From contig NC_021677.1 of NCBI RefSeq assembly GCF_000247815.1, positions 6,626,922 through 6,690,921 of the forward strand: DNA of 64,000 nt, given 5' to 3'. The translations under genes and the position numbers were made by a program. This document shows, piece by piece, positions 46,454 through 61,400 of the stretch. This DNA comes from Ficedula albicollis (lineage: Eukaryota; Chordata; Aves; Passeriformes; Muscicapidae). Numbering within the stretch: position 1 is the first letter of the stretch; every line of letters starts with the position of its first letter. The notes below the pieces were generated by a model. It did not search any database. It saw nothing but the letters and a program-made list of their open reading frames with translations, and was not told the origin of the DNA.

Positions 46454-49400
46454 CTAGAAAACACAAAAAGGGGGTTGAATTTTGCAGGATATCTGGTTAA
46501 TTTAAAAATAATCCTAAATCTTCTGATCTGAACTAAGTCAGACTTTGTTGTGCTTCCTAAAATGCTCTCAGCTTCACCACAGCCCAATGCTGCACTGAAC
46601 TCCAGAGGCCCCAGCTCCACACTTCAGGGCTTTCAGGACCAACCTTTCAAAACTGAACTACCATGTGGGGTTTCACACATGCAGGGCACAGGCTCGAGCT
46701 GCCCTCATTGCCAAGGCACCTGTGGCAATATTGAGACAGAACACAGACCATCACCAGAAATGTACTAAAAAAAGACTTGAGGAAACAGTGATGAAAACAG
46801 AATTCAGAAGCTTAACTACAGCCTTGTTATGTCTCTTGGGTTTGTTTCCTAAGGCTTTCATTAATAAAAGAGAGTTGTAGTTCTGCTATATCTGAATGCA
46901 AATAGCAATTACTGTTTAAACCTCTTTTCCAAGAATTCCTCATTTAACAGCCAACTAAATTTCCATCACCAGTTCACAGGATCCCAGTAATTCAAGTCAG
47001 CAGGGTCACCTAGGAGGTCAGAGGAAAGTCATCTTATTCTCAATTGTGAGCTGCTGAGTAAGGAGTGAGGTTGCTTTTAAAGTACAGAACTTTAAAAGTT
47101 GGCTCAGAAACTTCCACTCAACCCAGATCAAGTATTTGCTAGTCAGGAAATTACCTCTAGGAGCTCCCCGAGGTCCACTTTGTCCAGAGCCACGTTTGAA
47201 ATTTTGTTGATATCCATCCTGAAGCAAAGAAATTTAAAAAGTCACAACATAAAAACTGGGCATTTTGTTATTAATTGCCAGCAAAGTAAGTACCTTTAGA
47301 ACAATATGCACTGATGAAACACCTGTAGCATCAACATGCAACATTTTATTAGTTTAAAATAACCTTCAAAAAATAAATTCTTACTTCCACTAGTGCCTAG
47401 CCGCCGTAATAAAATGTGCAATGACAAATGCCCTCTCCAGTTACAGGATGTGTTACTCAATGTAACTAAGAAATATAAACTAACGCATTTAGGGTTCAAC
47501 TTATCCAAACTACACAGAGGCAGTTTGTCTTCCTGAGCAGTAAGAAAGTCCCAGAGGAAGCTGTCACTAACAACTCTGAGTGCTTTTGACAGGTATTTCT
47601 CTCCCCACTGGTAGCTTACCCTCTGGTAGTTTGAGTAATCCCGAGGAGCATTGAACTGGGGCTGTGTGTAGCCACTGTTTGGAGTGTTGGAAAAGGAAGG
47701 ACGGTAGCCATCGTATCCCCCTAAGGAACAGGACACAAGTCTTTCACTTGAAAAGCAAAGTTGTGCTTAATACTTGACCTTCTGCTACTACAGAAAGAAA
47801 AGCAGTAACAGCATTTTACCTAAACCTTAAAATGCCATCCCTTTATCAAGTGCTGTTTATCTGCAAGTCAAGCAAATGTTTAAAACATCAGGGCTAACAT
47901 ATTACAAGAAATAAGAATGAACCTCTGGTAAGGACTGGGAGAAGACAATGTTCAGTGCATTTCTCAGAGTAACCTGAGGTTTGTGATTTACAGAACATTC
48001 AGTCCAGAGCTGAACATGATCCTAGGTAGGATCCAAATGCCCCAGGTGTGATTATCGCATTCACACTCCAATCAGCCGTATGTTTATTATGCAGGTTTCT
48101 TCTCTACTCCCTAGCCACAGGAGGGGAAGAGAACATGGAATACCAGTGTCCATAAGTAGTCCCAGAACACCTGACAAGGAAATCTCTGTCCTATTCTAAT
48201 GTAAACCTCTTTGTAACACTGACAGCCACACCTGTGAGATCCAGGAATCACAAACATTCTCTTATCTACAGTATCATTCTTCCACTCCTGTTAATTCCCT
48301 TGGCCTAGTGACTTTTGGACTCTCATGCTCTTGTACTTCTACATAAGCCAGCCTATTCTCATTCTCATGAAACACAGAACTATAAAATATACTGTGGAAA
48401 CAAAAAGCATTTTTGAAAAATCAACTGGCATCCAAATTCCTTGTTTGATGGGTGGATATTTCTGCGTTTGCTTATACTTGTGGTAGATGCTTAACACTGT
48501 ACTGTAACAGAGGTCCAAACACACACCTAAATTTAAGCTGTTTATCTAAAATGAGTAAGATTTTACTACTCGTTTCAGCATCTCCCAGGGATACCACCCC
48601 AGTCTCACAACAGCAGGTCAGTGTAACACTTGCTCTCCTAACCTGGTGTCCCCCCAGGTGCAAGCAGAGGTCAGGGAGTATTCTGAGAGCTGCTCACCTC
48701 TGAATCCGTTTGCCGGGCCCCTGTAACCGTTCATGAGGCCCCGGGCCCCGCGGGTTCCCCCCCGCGACACCCCTCGGCTGTTGTAGTAAGGCTGGCTGTT
48801 CCTGGGGAATCCAGTGCTCTGCTGGGGAGGCTGCTGGTGGTTTCCTGCCACTTGATGACTCTGGTCCGGGGAGCCGTGGTAGGTACCAACCACTGCAGGG
48901 GAATCAGGGGCAAAAAGGAGTATAAAAGGCTGGATTTCTTTATGTTCCCACATGTCTCTCTTTAAACCCAGCATTCTGTTAGAGAGGAAAAGGATGTATA
49001 GAGGAAAAGGATGAGGCTTTTTCTCCTTACTCCATGTCAAGTACTTGCTAGTACTTCAGTGGAAAGTGAAGGCAATGCTGAGAGAAAAACAGCTCTGGAC
49101 ATAAACTTTTATTTTTTCAAGCTGCTAACCTGGAAAGCATTTTGCCTGCTGAATCCAAACCATATCTCATTGATTTCAGCACACGATTCCAGGCCTTTGT
49201 GACCTTACATCAACTGTGATAAGCAATCCATATTTGCTCTCATTTCTGGCTTACTATTTCCATTACAGAATGTCACCTCAAATTGTACTTTTCAAAAGCA
49301 ACCCTAACATCAGCAGAACCAGTACTTCACTCTAGTGCTTGCATCTTCAGAATAATCCTGTTCATGTTTTCTTTTTTTTTAAACCTATATAAACCTCAGT

Positions 49401-52400
49401 TAAGTGACTTAACAGTTGGAGACAGATATACTGAATTTCACTCCCTGCTGGATATTCAAACCCAGAGAGAGTAACAAAACCTGGTAATGCTCAGGGGAAT
49501 GGTCTGCAAGGGAACCTTGACATGCTTTGCTCCATCATTTAGGACTTCACACACTGCTCTACCAAGGCCACAAGAATTTTACCTGTCTGGAGTTGTTCTT
49601 GCTGGAGATCTGATTGTTCTACTTGGTGAGGTTGATTGGAGAAACTCTGGTTGTAACTGGCCTGATACTGGTTTTGCTGCTTAAGGGTTTCTGGCTCATT
49701 CACAGGAGGAACAGGTGCATTCATGTTGAATACCTGGTAAGAGCAGAAATTCAGTTTTACAGCTCTGTAAAGAAGGATCAAAGTTTTAGAAATGTGAATA
49801 AGCAAAGACTATCCTATATAGCTACATGACTGATTCCACCACAAGCAATAAGTACCAAACAAAAGGAATCCAGTATTGATTTCCTACTCACTGTTTGCAT
49901 GGATTGGAATGGAGCTGCATTGACGTTGATTCCACTGCTATGCAAAGGCTTGCTGGATCCAGCCTGGAACACCTGCGGCTGGGATGCAGTGGGAAGTGAT
50001 GATGAGGATGGGGTCTGGTCTGCATTCAGGGACATGGAAGCCTAATAATTAAAAAAACCCCAACATTTTAGCAGCTCTTGAGGTACTAAATATTTAACTT
50101 CAAAAACCCTGCTTAAAAAAAGTGGCAATGCCTCAGCTTCACCTCTACTAATGATCGTTTTCTACTTCAGCTCAACAGCCTCATTCACAACAGCATAATG
50201 AGAGGAAAAACCTAACCATCTTCTCCCTCATTAGCTTGAAACACGACCAGAAAAAACTAGAGGGGGGAAATGAAGAAGTTTCCAGGCTAACTGCTGTGAA
50301 AAAATAAATCCCACTTCCTAAGCCAACAATACTGATGCTCCCATGCTGATGTTGGCATGCTGCATCCAACTAAACAAACAAGCTTCCAAATGAAAAGTCT
50401 TGCCGTGGAGGACTTACTGGTCACAGAAAGGCTTAGAATTTTTAAATTAAAGGGAACTGAAGCACCCTTATCAACTAAAAATTATGTTATTTATGAAGAC
50501 ACATAGACTAACATTTGATGCCACCTGCAATCAGAGTTCTTCCCACCCCTGTAAAACCTGACTTGCCTGAATCTGGTCAATTGATTCTTTCTGTGGCCGT
50601 TGCTCTGCTGTGTGAGAAGGCTGATACATGGGTTGGGAAGCTGTATATCCCTCACTTGTAGAAGAAACCAAGGGAACCTGACAAAATAAACCCCAAAGCC
50701 CCAAAAGTCAGCTGATGCTCACATGGCTTTGTAAAACGTATCAGAGAACTCTGGAGTCTGTGAGCCAGCAGATCTTCAAACCAGCACAAATTCATCATTT
50801 TTTAACCGCCAACATTCTAACATGACACAGCTCCAAGCTCAAACACAAGTGGACAAGGACTGGCTGCCAATGGCCTGGATTTTACAATTTTACAAGCTCC
50901 GCTCCCACACAGAGAGCCCAGGGAAAAGCCCAGACAGCAAAGCAGAGCACTTTGCATTAAAGGCTGAACAGGGCAGTTTAAGAGGCAATGGATAGTAAAT
51001 GATGGGGGTGTTCACATGGCTTTGGAACATTCCAGTGCAAAGAGTAAGTTTAGCTGCTGCTTGCAAGATCCTCAGGAGAATCACTGGCAGCACTGGTTGA
51101 GGTAAGGGAAATAAGAAAAAAATCCACTGGATTAAGTTGGACATCACCTAAGAGTAAAATAAAAACTAGTGCAGAGAAAATCCTCTGCCCAAAAGAATTA
51201 GTCCATTTCTACAAGACAACAAAACTGTGGAGAGCACCAGCACTTCAGGAGGTACATACAGAGGAAGCTCAAGAAATAATTCCCTCACTCCTGTTTTTAT
51301 ATAAATGAGTGACTTAAACCTTGCAGACCTAATCTGGACAAGCCAAAGGAAGCAATTTATACTGCCGGTAGTCTGGGATCCACCATCTACCCAGATTTTT
51401 TTTTTTTTTTGTTTGTAAACACCTACAGGGATCAGATCCATTACTGAGACCAGCAGAGTCCTCAGATGCCACACATGCTTAATACAAAATGAGGAGCTCC
51501 TTTAATCACCAGACAACTGAAACATCTTAACAAGAAAGTGACTACTTATTTTATACAGTGCAAAAGCAAGTTTAGGAGATCCTACTTAAAGCTCAACTGG
51601 TAACAGCATTCAACTCATGCTGACTGCTTTACAGCTCCAGGACAAAATCCCAAGCAAGCAACTGGGAATAATCAAACAGAACACAAACTCTATACAGTTA
51701 ATGCATGAGATCTACTAATAGTCACTTGAACAGACACAGGTGCCCTGTAACCAAGTAGTTTTGGCATTTCTGTTACAAATAAGTAACAAACTACCTGCTT
51801 TCCATTACCGGCAATTTGCAATGTCTGCAGAGAATGAAACCAGGAACTACTAAAGTTTGTAAGCAGCAATAGAGATCATCAATTTCCTGAAACTGGAACT
51901 TCAGCTTTTTCTTAGAGTTTCTCATGTAGTTAGGAAATAAATCCTTTTGTAATTCCAATCACACCTAATATCAAACTCAAATCCAAACCAGAATTTACTA
52001 AACATTTTACCTGTGTAGCTTCTGGTTGCACAGGAACTTGGGTAGGCTGGGCAAGTCTTGACTCAGCATGAACTGGAGGAAAATAATTTTGCTTATTACA
52101 CAGTAAAACAAATGTTTTAAAGAACAGCATTATTATCTTCTCTGAGTACTTATGTGAAAGCTGATCATCATGAAGATGATGAAGCCTTAAATATCACAAA
52201 GCTATACTCAAATAACCAACGCCTGTTTCCACGCAAAGAACATTTTTTCTACTTGTCCAAAATAACCCAAAGCAAAACCAAAGAAACTTTAATGTTCCAT
52301 ATTTCCAAGCAAAATCTATAAGCAAGTGAGAATTGGAAGTCTAAAAACAGTACAATCATATTTCTGAGAAAAAAAACACTGTAACAGGATTGTACTATTA

Positions 52401-55400
52401 CTAGTGGTGACCTTTTGACCATGCAGCAGCAACTGAAGCACTGCTAAGAGAGGACTTGCAGCCTTCCCCAATATTTCTGTTTAGGATTTACCATTACAAA
52501 CCTGGAGGGCAAACCATTTGGGGCATGTCCAAACTCTGTGCTGGGTTCATGGGCTGTGCAGATACAATGGCAGGATCAAGTGTTTGGTTCTCAAATTCCA
52601 GCATCGAGTCCTGGGGAGAAAAAAAAAAAAAAATCATAAAAATCAAATTCACACTGCTGTGGGTTAAACATACGAATGTTTAGAGTACAGCAATACCTGC
52701 ATGAAGTTGTAGGGGCCTTGCATCTGTGCCATGAGGTCCTGTACTCGTTGTCTCCTGACCAGGGGGTCTGCCTGAGCCACAGCAGTGAGTGTGTGAGGTT
52801 CCGGGACAGGAGAAGATGTCGCCTGTGTCTGTTGCTGCAGGGAATTTACAACCTAACAAGAGACAACAACCAACTGCAATTTCAGCTTAAGGCAGCACTG
52901 CGTTCAAGTTACTCGGGAGTTCTTGGCATTTCTGGTTATTGCCTAACTGGTTATGGATGATGGAATTGCTGTAGGGTGTTGAAGGACAGTATTACATCCT
53001 ACAGACAGGTACTGGTGGCCAGCTACTCATCTGATCACAGGATCAGAGAGCTCACATTCTGCTCTTTTTTTCTCTCCATCTTCTCTATTCCCCATGAAAA
53101 AGCACCTGTTCAATATTACATGGAGATTTTAGAGCAGAATTTGAGACAGTAATTTATCACCATTTGGAAATTTAAAGGAAGTGGGGGAAGAGTAAGCTCC
53201 AGAAATATGCACAAATGGGGAACAATTATTTCCTCATAGCTTTTTGGTAAATATAGGTGGAGTCAGAATTTTTTGGTCATTTTTAAGACTTCATAATGCT
53301 CAATCTTCACAGCCACTGTTATCCCAGCTTCTGGATTTACTGTCTCAGGAACACCAGGCAGCACTGCATTACAAGGATTGCCACACGGCACTGTGAAGGG
53401 ACACCAGAAGCCCAGAAGCAGAAGCACAGATCAGGGAGGGCAAAAAAGCTCAGATTTACCGCACATATCCCCAAGTGGCAAACATCAGCAAAGGAACAAA
53501 CTGCAATGGGCTTTCAGGTAACACCTGATCAGACAGCAGAGCAGCCAGGAAAGCTGGACATTGGTTACCGCAAACATACATCAGCAAATAGTTTGAAAAC
53601 AGATAGCAACAAAGATGGTCGAGCTGCACTTTCATGGTCCTAACCAGTCCCTAACCTGCTCTTGAGGCAGCTCCCATAATCCAGAAGTGCCATTTCCAAT
53701 GTCAACAAATGTCCTTTAAAATATCTCTTATCATTACTTCTCTATTTCAATGAGCTTCTAATATTACTAACATTCCAGATAAACAGCTAAGCCTTAAAAC
53801 TTGGTTACACAGAATATAAATTACTGTACAGGCACCTGAAAGTTAAAAAATATTGATGTAAAATACCTGATTTCTTATTAGAATTGCAGAGACAGATTTC
53901 TGTACACCAGCCCTGACAATTCATAAACCAGTCTTGTAACAAAGGTCTGAACTTTAAGCCTCACACTGCCACTATCCATCCTCAAAGCCTGCAATTTTCT
54001 TTTTAATTTCTCAAAGAAACCTACAGCATCTTCCAGCATTCCTACTGCTTGCCCAGATTTCCAAATCTTGTCTGCCCATAGCATTCCGCACATGCAGTTG
54101 CCTCACCAACTCCAATGGCTTGTTCCTTGAGCAAATCCCACACCGAAAATCTGAACAAAACTAAAAGCTAACCACAACCTACAACTTGTTTGAGACCCCC
54201 TTCAGACCCAAAGCACTATTGGTACCAATCTGACAATTCCCATGAAAAATACACCCTGAGGCAGTCCACACTGGCAACCAAGAACAACAAACAGTCCCTG
54301 AATTTCACATTATGGACTGTTTCCAAATAAAGAATTAAGCCCTGTGAATGGAAAAAAATTATCTAGAGCACATATACAGACCTTCTGCACATTACAAAGT
54401 TTAAAAATTGAAGAAAAAGTGCAAGCCAGATGATCAGGTGAAACTTGAGTGGTAAAACCAGCAGGTACTCATCTCCTGCATACTTGTTACTGAAAGTGCT
54501 CTCAATTTATTTGAGTACTACTACTCAACTTATGGAATCCAAAGTCATCCTCAACAATTCACTATCTTTAAGAAAAAAAAGAGTCAATGGAAACATCAAG
54601 AGCACACAACAGTGACAAAAATATCCAACGTTTTCCTTTTTTACAAATAGTACAGCAGTAACTCCAGATGGTACTTCATATTTTACATTATCTTCTTCAA
54701 TACTCCTTTTCTGATGTCAAAAGAAACAGTTTAGGACCTCTCCCTTCAGCCCTATTAGCACTACCAGGTACTCTGACCAAGTACAAACACACTAGGATGA
54801 AACGATGAAACTACTGAACAAATTGCAAGTTGTGCAAGGTAAGTTAACCTTGTCAAAAGGCAGAGCTGCCAGACACAATGACAAAGGACAGGGAAAAAAA
54901 GAGGAAAGGTAAAATCACAAGTTTAATGACACCACAAACCAACAGAATGAACTTGTATTTTGCCAGTCTGAGAAAAGTTTTGAATTCTACACAAAATCTA
55001 TCCAACTGAAGTTCCACAATCTAAGAGACAGAGAACTTTGTGTACAACCAGACTCAGGCACTAATTACAGAAGAAGCAGTTAAAATTTAAACCCCACAAA
55101 ACAACAATAAAAAAATTCCATAAATGCTACTACCAATAAAGCACATCTTCACCACAGTTAGAACATCATATAATCCAAATACACTTGAAAAATTCGCAAG
55201 CCAATTATTTAGTTTAAAACTTATGGAAGCACTATAAAAACCATCCTTGCAAAGACATCATCACTTCCCAAACTAGAAACACACCACAGAAATCCTGGCA
55301 GTATCACTCTACTTGAAAAAGAGACAAGTTTATGATATCCTCCCCCTTTGTGAACAATTATCGAGCTCTTCCGAGCAAATGTTCTCTTTCAGATTTCAAA

Positions 55401-58400
55401 ATTCACAACTATCACTGTACATTCTCTGTTAAGATCTTGCCAAAGTACAGTTCAGCTGCATTATCCTGAGAAAGGAGATTGTAGTGCCAGCAAGAATAAT
55501 TTTACAGGCAGATATTCTCAGTTTCCTTTTTTTGTATTATAGCTGAGAAAATAAAGCTCTTTATTATGAAGAAACAGGCTTCAACTTTAATTTTTTCCAA
55601 ATTATTCCTTTTCATCAAGTCCAAGATACCGGGACAGAAAGGGCAACTGAAGCACACATTCTTTGTATTGTCCTATGAAAATAAAGCTGATCCAATTCCA
55701 GATTCAGCTTACTAGGAAATTATGAGATCCTGAAATCTGTCTGATACCAAACTACAACCTGAATTATGTCTTCATCCATACTCCTTATATTAAGATCTAC
55801 AGAGAACTGAACTACTCTGGATACCTGGAAGAAACACAGATATGAAATGGGTATAATTGAAGCCAATCAATCATTAATTTTAAAATGCTGTGCCGCCTAA
55901 AAATACTCCAACCAAGCATGACTTTAATGTGTTGGTTTGGAGGGTTTCTTCAGTTTTTGAAGACAGTTCTTAAAGCACATTCAGTAGCAGGGAATAGCAG
56001 TGACAATTTAAGTTTTTTAAGTAAGGAAATGAACTATGACAAGGAACTACCAAACTCCTTCACATACATGGCAAAGTTGTCTACTTAGTTTTAGAAGCCT
56101 CACACCCATCCTCAGTATTATTAAATCTCTTAGTGGTCTTCAACACTGTGAAACAGGAATTTCAGCCAGACTCAAATGTAGAATCAGCCAGATTAGTTTA
56201 TCACATCAAAACGGCTGCTCCATTTTTTCAGCACTTCACAAGATGATGAACACTTACTCCACTCCACTTACAAACAGCCCAAAGGCACCAAGAAAGTCTA
56301 AAACTGACCATCTGCAATTTGCTGAAGCAAAAGGCTAAAATCAATCAAAAATTAACTCTCCAGTACCTGAAAGAAGCCGTTCATACTAATTTTTAACAGA
56401 CAGACACAACTCAAGCTCCAACAAACCAAACAGGGGGCTTTTCCTTTCCCGTATACAAGGAGCACAAATTCCAGTGCAATAAAATCATGGACTTGTACAT
56501 GTAGCAAAGTCTGAGTGCAAATTACCGAACTGGGAATGGAACTGGGAAATCCCAACACCAGCGCACCACCACAAACACCACAAGTGAACAGCCACTCAAG
56601 TGCAAAGTAGTAGTAAGTGAGATACTTGAAGAGTGGTAGTTCTGGAAGCACAGACGTACGTACATACAAGCATATTTTAACATCAAATGATGCACATAAG
56701 CAATCTGGACTAGGTATTAGTTGAGTTACTCATCTTCAGCTCCCTCTCCAGGGACCTGCTTAATGAAAGCACAACTACACCACACTGTCAGCAGCTGGGT
56801 ATATAAAACTTTCAAGTTCTACATTTGTAGCTAAGTTCTCCAAAAAGAAAAAAACAAAAAAAATTTTAAAAAAAGTCTTTGAAGTCTTTTTAAGAATAAG
56901 ACTTCTAAGCCCTGTTTTCCCAAGCAAGCCACTCATGAAGAAAAGCAAGTTCTTGGCAAACTTAGCCAGACTAAATAGGTTTTATTTCTTTTTATTTTAG
57001 GTACTCCTGAGCTAAGTATGTAATAAAAGAATCGAGTAGCGAGTCCAAGCTTACTTATATATATGTATTCTTTTATATATTGGGGGAGCAGGGATACAAC
57101 ACTAAAACCTATCATGAATTGTGAGCCAGCAGAAACAGGGATTGCAATTTTACCTGCAGTACACAAGATCTTACCTCAACCGTTTCAACTGTCCACTCAT
57201 CTACCTGTTCCTTCTCACTACTGCTGAACTGAGTCTCTGCCATGAATTGTCTGTTTACATACTAAAATAAAAATAAGAAAGGGTATGAAAGTAAAAGTAA
57301 AGTGGCATTGAAGGTATACAAAATGACAGTCTTTCAGTGAATAATACCTCAGTTGATTCAACTTCAGTTGGTTCAGTAAATTCTTCTGCTGGATCAGGTT
57401 CTGGAGGAAAAAGAAATAAACCATTTATGTGGGAAAAATCAAATAAGCAAAACCCAAAACAACAACAATAAAGACCCCAAGCCTCATGTTACAGACCTAG
57501 AAGATACAAAGTTAGATGAGAAACTCTTCTGTCTCCATATAGAATAAAGAAGAAATGTAATGGGCACTAACAGAGAATTAATAATAACAAATATTCTCAG
57601 AGCTTTGAACTGAAAAGAAAAAAAAACATTAAATTCTCACTAGGGAGAGTTATGCTCAACTATGCTTTCTCCACAAAAGGGAAAAATGTCTTGGGTTCTC
57701 TTAAAATTGGATACAACATTCCCAAGTTTCTTAAGTACGTAATCACATTGTCTGCTTCAGAAACAGCTCCCTTCTAACAGTTTAAACTGGTGGGAACCAA
57801 TGAAAAATGGGAAAAGCCTCAGGCAGCCAGAACTTTCATCTTGGATGGTTTCAGTACTAGAGATGAACACCACATTTGCAATTTAATCACTCTGAGTACT
57901 CCAGAGACAAGACAGAAGAACACAAAATGTCAGTCACAAGTCATCTTCCCCTTCTCACCAGCCTCTGCTGCAGTGTCTTCTACTGCAGGTGCAGGTGCTG
58001 CCTCCTCTTCCTCACACAGCCCATTCTGGTGGTTGTGAGTGCTGTCAAAGTAACTGGTCTGAAGAATCCGTTCAACAACCTCCTTCAGCGCTTTATCTGG
58101 GAAAATGAAACAGGAAACATCAGCACCACCTCAGTCCTCATCATCTCCTTCTTTCCTTCCTTCCTTCCTTCCTTCCTTCCTTCCTTTCCTTCCTCCCTTC
58201 CCAAAGGAATCCATCCCTTTTGCTGGCAAGATGCTGCTGCCCCAAACCAGTCTGTGACCACTACTGGTCCAGCATATCTTCTCTTACTGGGTCATATTCA
58301 ATAAATCCATAAATAACCCACTGTCATTCAGAAAAATCTGAAGGGAAAGAAGGGTCTTAAGAGTACACATAACTCTTCAGAAGCTTTGTGGAGCACTTCA

Positions 58401-61400
58401 CAGTGAGGTCAAGTTTATTAATTTAATTACTAGACTTTTATTCTTGTTACTTAAAACCATTACTACACGACAATTTCTTCCAAAACAATTGTCAATAAAA
58501 ATAAATCTACACAGGTACCACCTGATTCATGAAGATTCTTCCCGAGGTGAAGTGGCTCAAGAGAGCCTTTGTAAGCAAAGAACACTTGCCCTCAGTGCCT
58601 CAGATGAATGTTGGGGCATCTTAACCCAAAATACATCAGCCCCATTGGAAAAGCAGCATTACTGGCTGCCTAGGCCAGGTATTTGGGAATTATTTCCATA
58701 AAAAAGCAGTCTACTGGCATGGCCACACCCTGATCTGCAGTTAATCATTGAAAACAGGGCAAAAGCACAGTACTATTTGCTGGAGCTAAGGGGGAAAGAA
58801 TATCCCACTAAGAAAGGTCATGCCAGGCTATGTATTACACTGTCAGCTTGCTCACACTCAGGTCTGCAGAAAACAAGGAACTGTTACTCAGCAGCAGCAG
58901 AGTACTGCTGAAATTGCAAAAACAGATGAGCTTCAATACTGAGTAATGCTGAGCCAGTATAAAAAAAATACACCACACGCTGAGTACAAATTCACAAGTC
59001 ACTGTTATAGTCCAGCTAAGAGCTGAGAAAAAGTACTTCCTCTAAGAACTTAAAGAATTAACTGCCCAAGTTCTCTTCCATCAGATGTGTGTTTTAGTTC
59101 AGACAAATGCAGTGTGCTGTCTCTTCATGCAAAGACTGTACTTACAGGTTGTTCCACAAACTGGTTTTTCCTTCCCTTCCAGTAAGTCCCACAGGTGAAC
59201 AGATGCTTGCTCGTACTGCTCATTCAACCTTAAAAATTAATTGAAAAGAGTTAATTTCTTACTGAGTCTTTAAATTACCATAGTAAATACATTGTTAACT
59301 GACTGGCAATTAGAAAGACGAGCACTTTGCTGTAACCCCACCTCATGTTCATGTCTCGTTCAGGGTAAACCAGCTTGTAAAACTCATCCAGCATTGTCAG
59401 TTCCTCCTCTGTCAGCACTGGCACCCCGTTGGATCCTTGTTTGAGGTCACTGCGCACCTCATCATCCCCCAGCTTCTCCAGAATAAACTGCAGCTCCAGC
59501 ACAGTCTTTAAACGCTTCTGCTCAGCCTCCTCTCGCATCAACTGCTCCCTACGAGCCGTCTTTTTTATTGTTTTCTGGATCTGGAATGGACCCAAGGGAA
59601 AAACCATTTGAAAATGTCTTTAATTGCTAAGAAAAAGTACAGAGGAAGGCAAAGGAAAAGCCAGAGTGTTGAGTTCATCCAATGGGCAAGAGCAGAGCCC
59701 AAGTGTTGGGTTCCTCCATTTGGAAAGGCTGGGGGTTACCAGATTTTTCACACTGGCCACACAGAGAGCAGGAACAGAGAGGTTATTCACCATATCCCAT
59801 GATAGTAGGAAGCATTCACTTGAGCTACCAGTAGATCAGGTTAAAACAGATAAACAAAAGTACTCTTTGTTTTTTCACGCACCATGGGAGGGAACTCATG
59901 GAATGTTTTGCCATGAAAGGCTAGGGAGATAGACAGCGTCAGCAAGCTCAAAAAGGGATTTCAACAAATTCTTGGACATGAGATCCCCAGTCAGACATTC
60001 CAGGGAACAAGCACATACATCCACTGCAGCATTCCCAGTGCGGGGAGCACAGATGCAGTGAGAGAGAGGACGACACATCATCAGCAGCCTTGTGCTCTGC
60101 ACTGAGCCTTCCATAAGACAGGTCTAAATGCAGCATCACTCTGAACCCACACGATGTTTCTACCACTCTTCAAGCATCCAGCACCCCAAGTTAGCTGGTT
60201 CACTCTGGAAATTTAATACTCTCTTCCAAAAAAATCTATCATGAAGGTAACTCTCCCCCTTGAAACATCTACATTTCATTTTCAAAAATCAAAGACGTAT
60301 CTTAAAATCAGCTAAGTCCAATCAGGAAAAAACTGCAACCAAGTTTGAAAGCAGAGCACCAATCTGGTACTCCTACCTTCACTGGCTTCTTTCAGTAGTC
60401 AGCTGACCAGGGAAACACTTCAGAACAGACTTGTCCAGAAAAGGACGTTCTCCATTACTAACATTCCATGTAAACAGAAGGAATTGTGATGCCAGAAAAT
60501 AAAGAAACAGGTTGTCTTAGTCCTACAAATGAACTTACAGCCACAGCCAATGTAGAAGGCAGATTATAACACAAGGATGCTGCTTCCCTTCAAATTATTC
60601 CAGCCTGCTCACAAGCTAAATACACTCCTTAGAGCAGTCAACTGTATTCACATCCACTATTCAACCAATTCCTCCAATGCTGCTTCTCTTTCCAGAACTC
60701 AGATTTTTAGAATTTAATTCCTGATCACGGTATTATTCTGCATCCTTGGTAAAGCACCAACCCAAAAGATTACCTATTTCATAGTATCCAGTTAAACTAC
60801 CCTTACAAAAATAATATTAATTGTCCCATAATGTAGTTTTTGATTGCATTATTAAGAAATGAAAACCCTATGAAATGCATTTAAGAAAACGCTACCAGTG
60901 GCATCTGTGACCATTTGGTATGTGATCACCTTTACTACTGCATGACAGACCTGGTTCTGTGATCACCGTTTTCAACACTTGTGCTGTGTCAGAAAATTAC
61001 ATTATTCTTGTTTTTCATACGTTTATGTAGAACATCAGAAATTCTTCAGAAAACCTGACATCAACTAACATAAAAAACAGAAGAGAACAGTCAAACATAC
61101 AAGAAATCAAGGACAATTATCCCTGTAAACAGAGGTGACTACTGCCTCAGTGAAGAGTTTAAAGTGTTTGGATAACCCACATGGCAATGCTTGATCTTTA
61201 CTTACATCTTGACTCAGAGCCATAAAACTCCTCTGCAGTTCCTTAGCAAATTCCAGATTATTTGTCACTTCCTGGTATTTTGACACTGCATCCTTAAAAA
61301 AACCCAGAAAGACCACAAATGTAAACCTTCAGCAACAGAACAGAATATATACATCCAACAAATAAATTCCCACATTTTTTTAGTTCTGAAGTGAGACACG

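Noticed and set aside
47018..47218. Alternative CAPRIN1 C terminus by read-through of the exon at 47155-47218
   Set aside because: The read-through frame continues into intron sequence (GNFLTSKY...) without support. The spliced last exon gives the conserved end and the exact family length.
52853..57174. Search for a snoRNA or extra exon in the large CAPRIN1 intron
   Set aside because: I found no convincing C/D or H/ACA box arrangement and no exon-like frame; without folding or homology search nothing can be supported.
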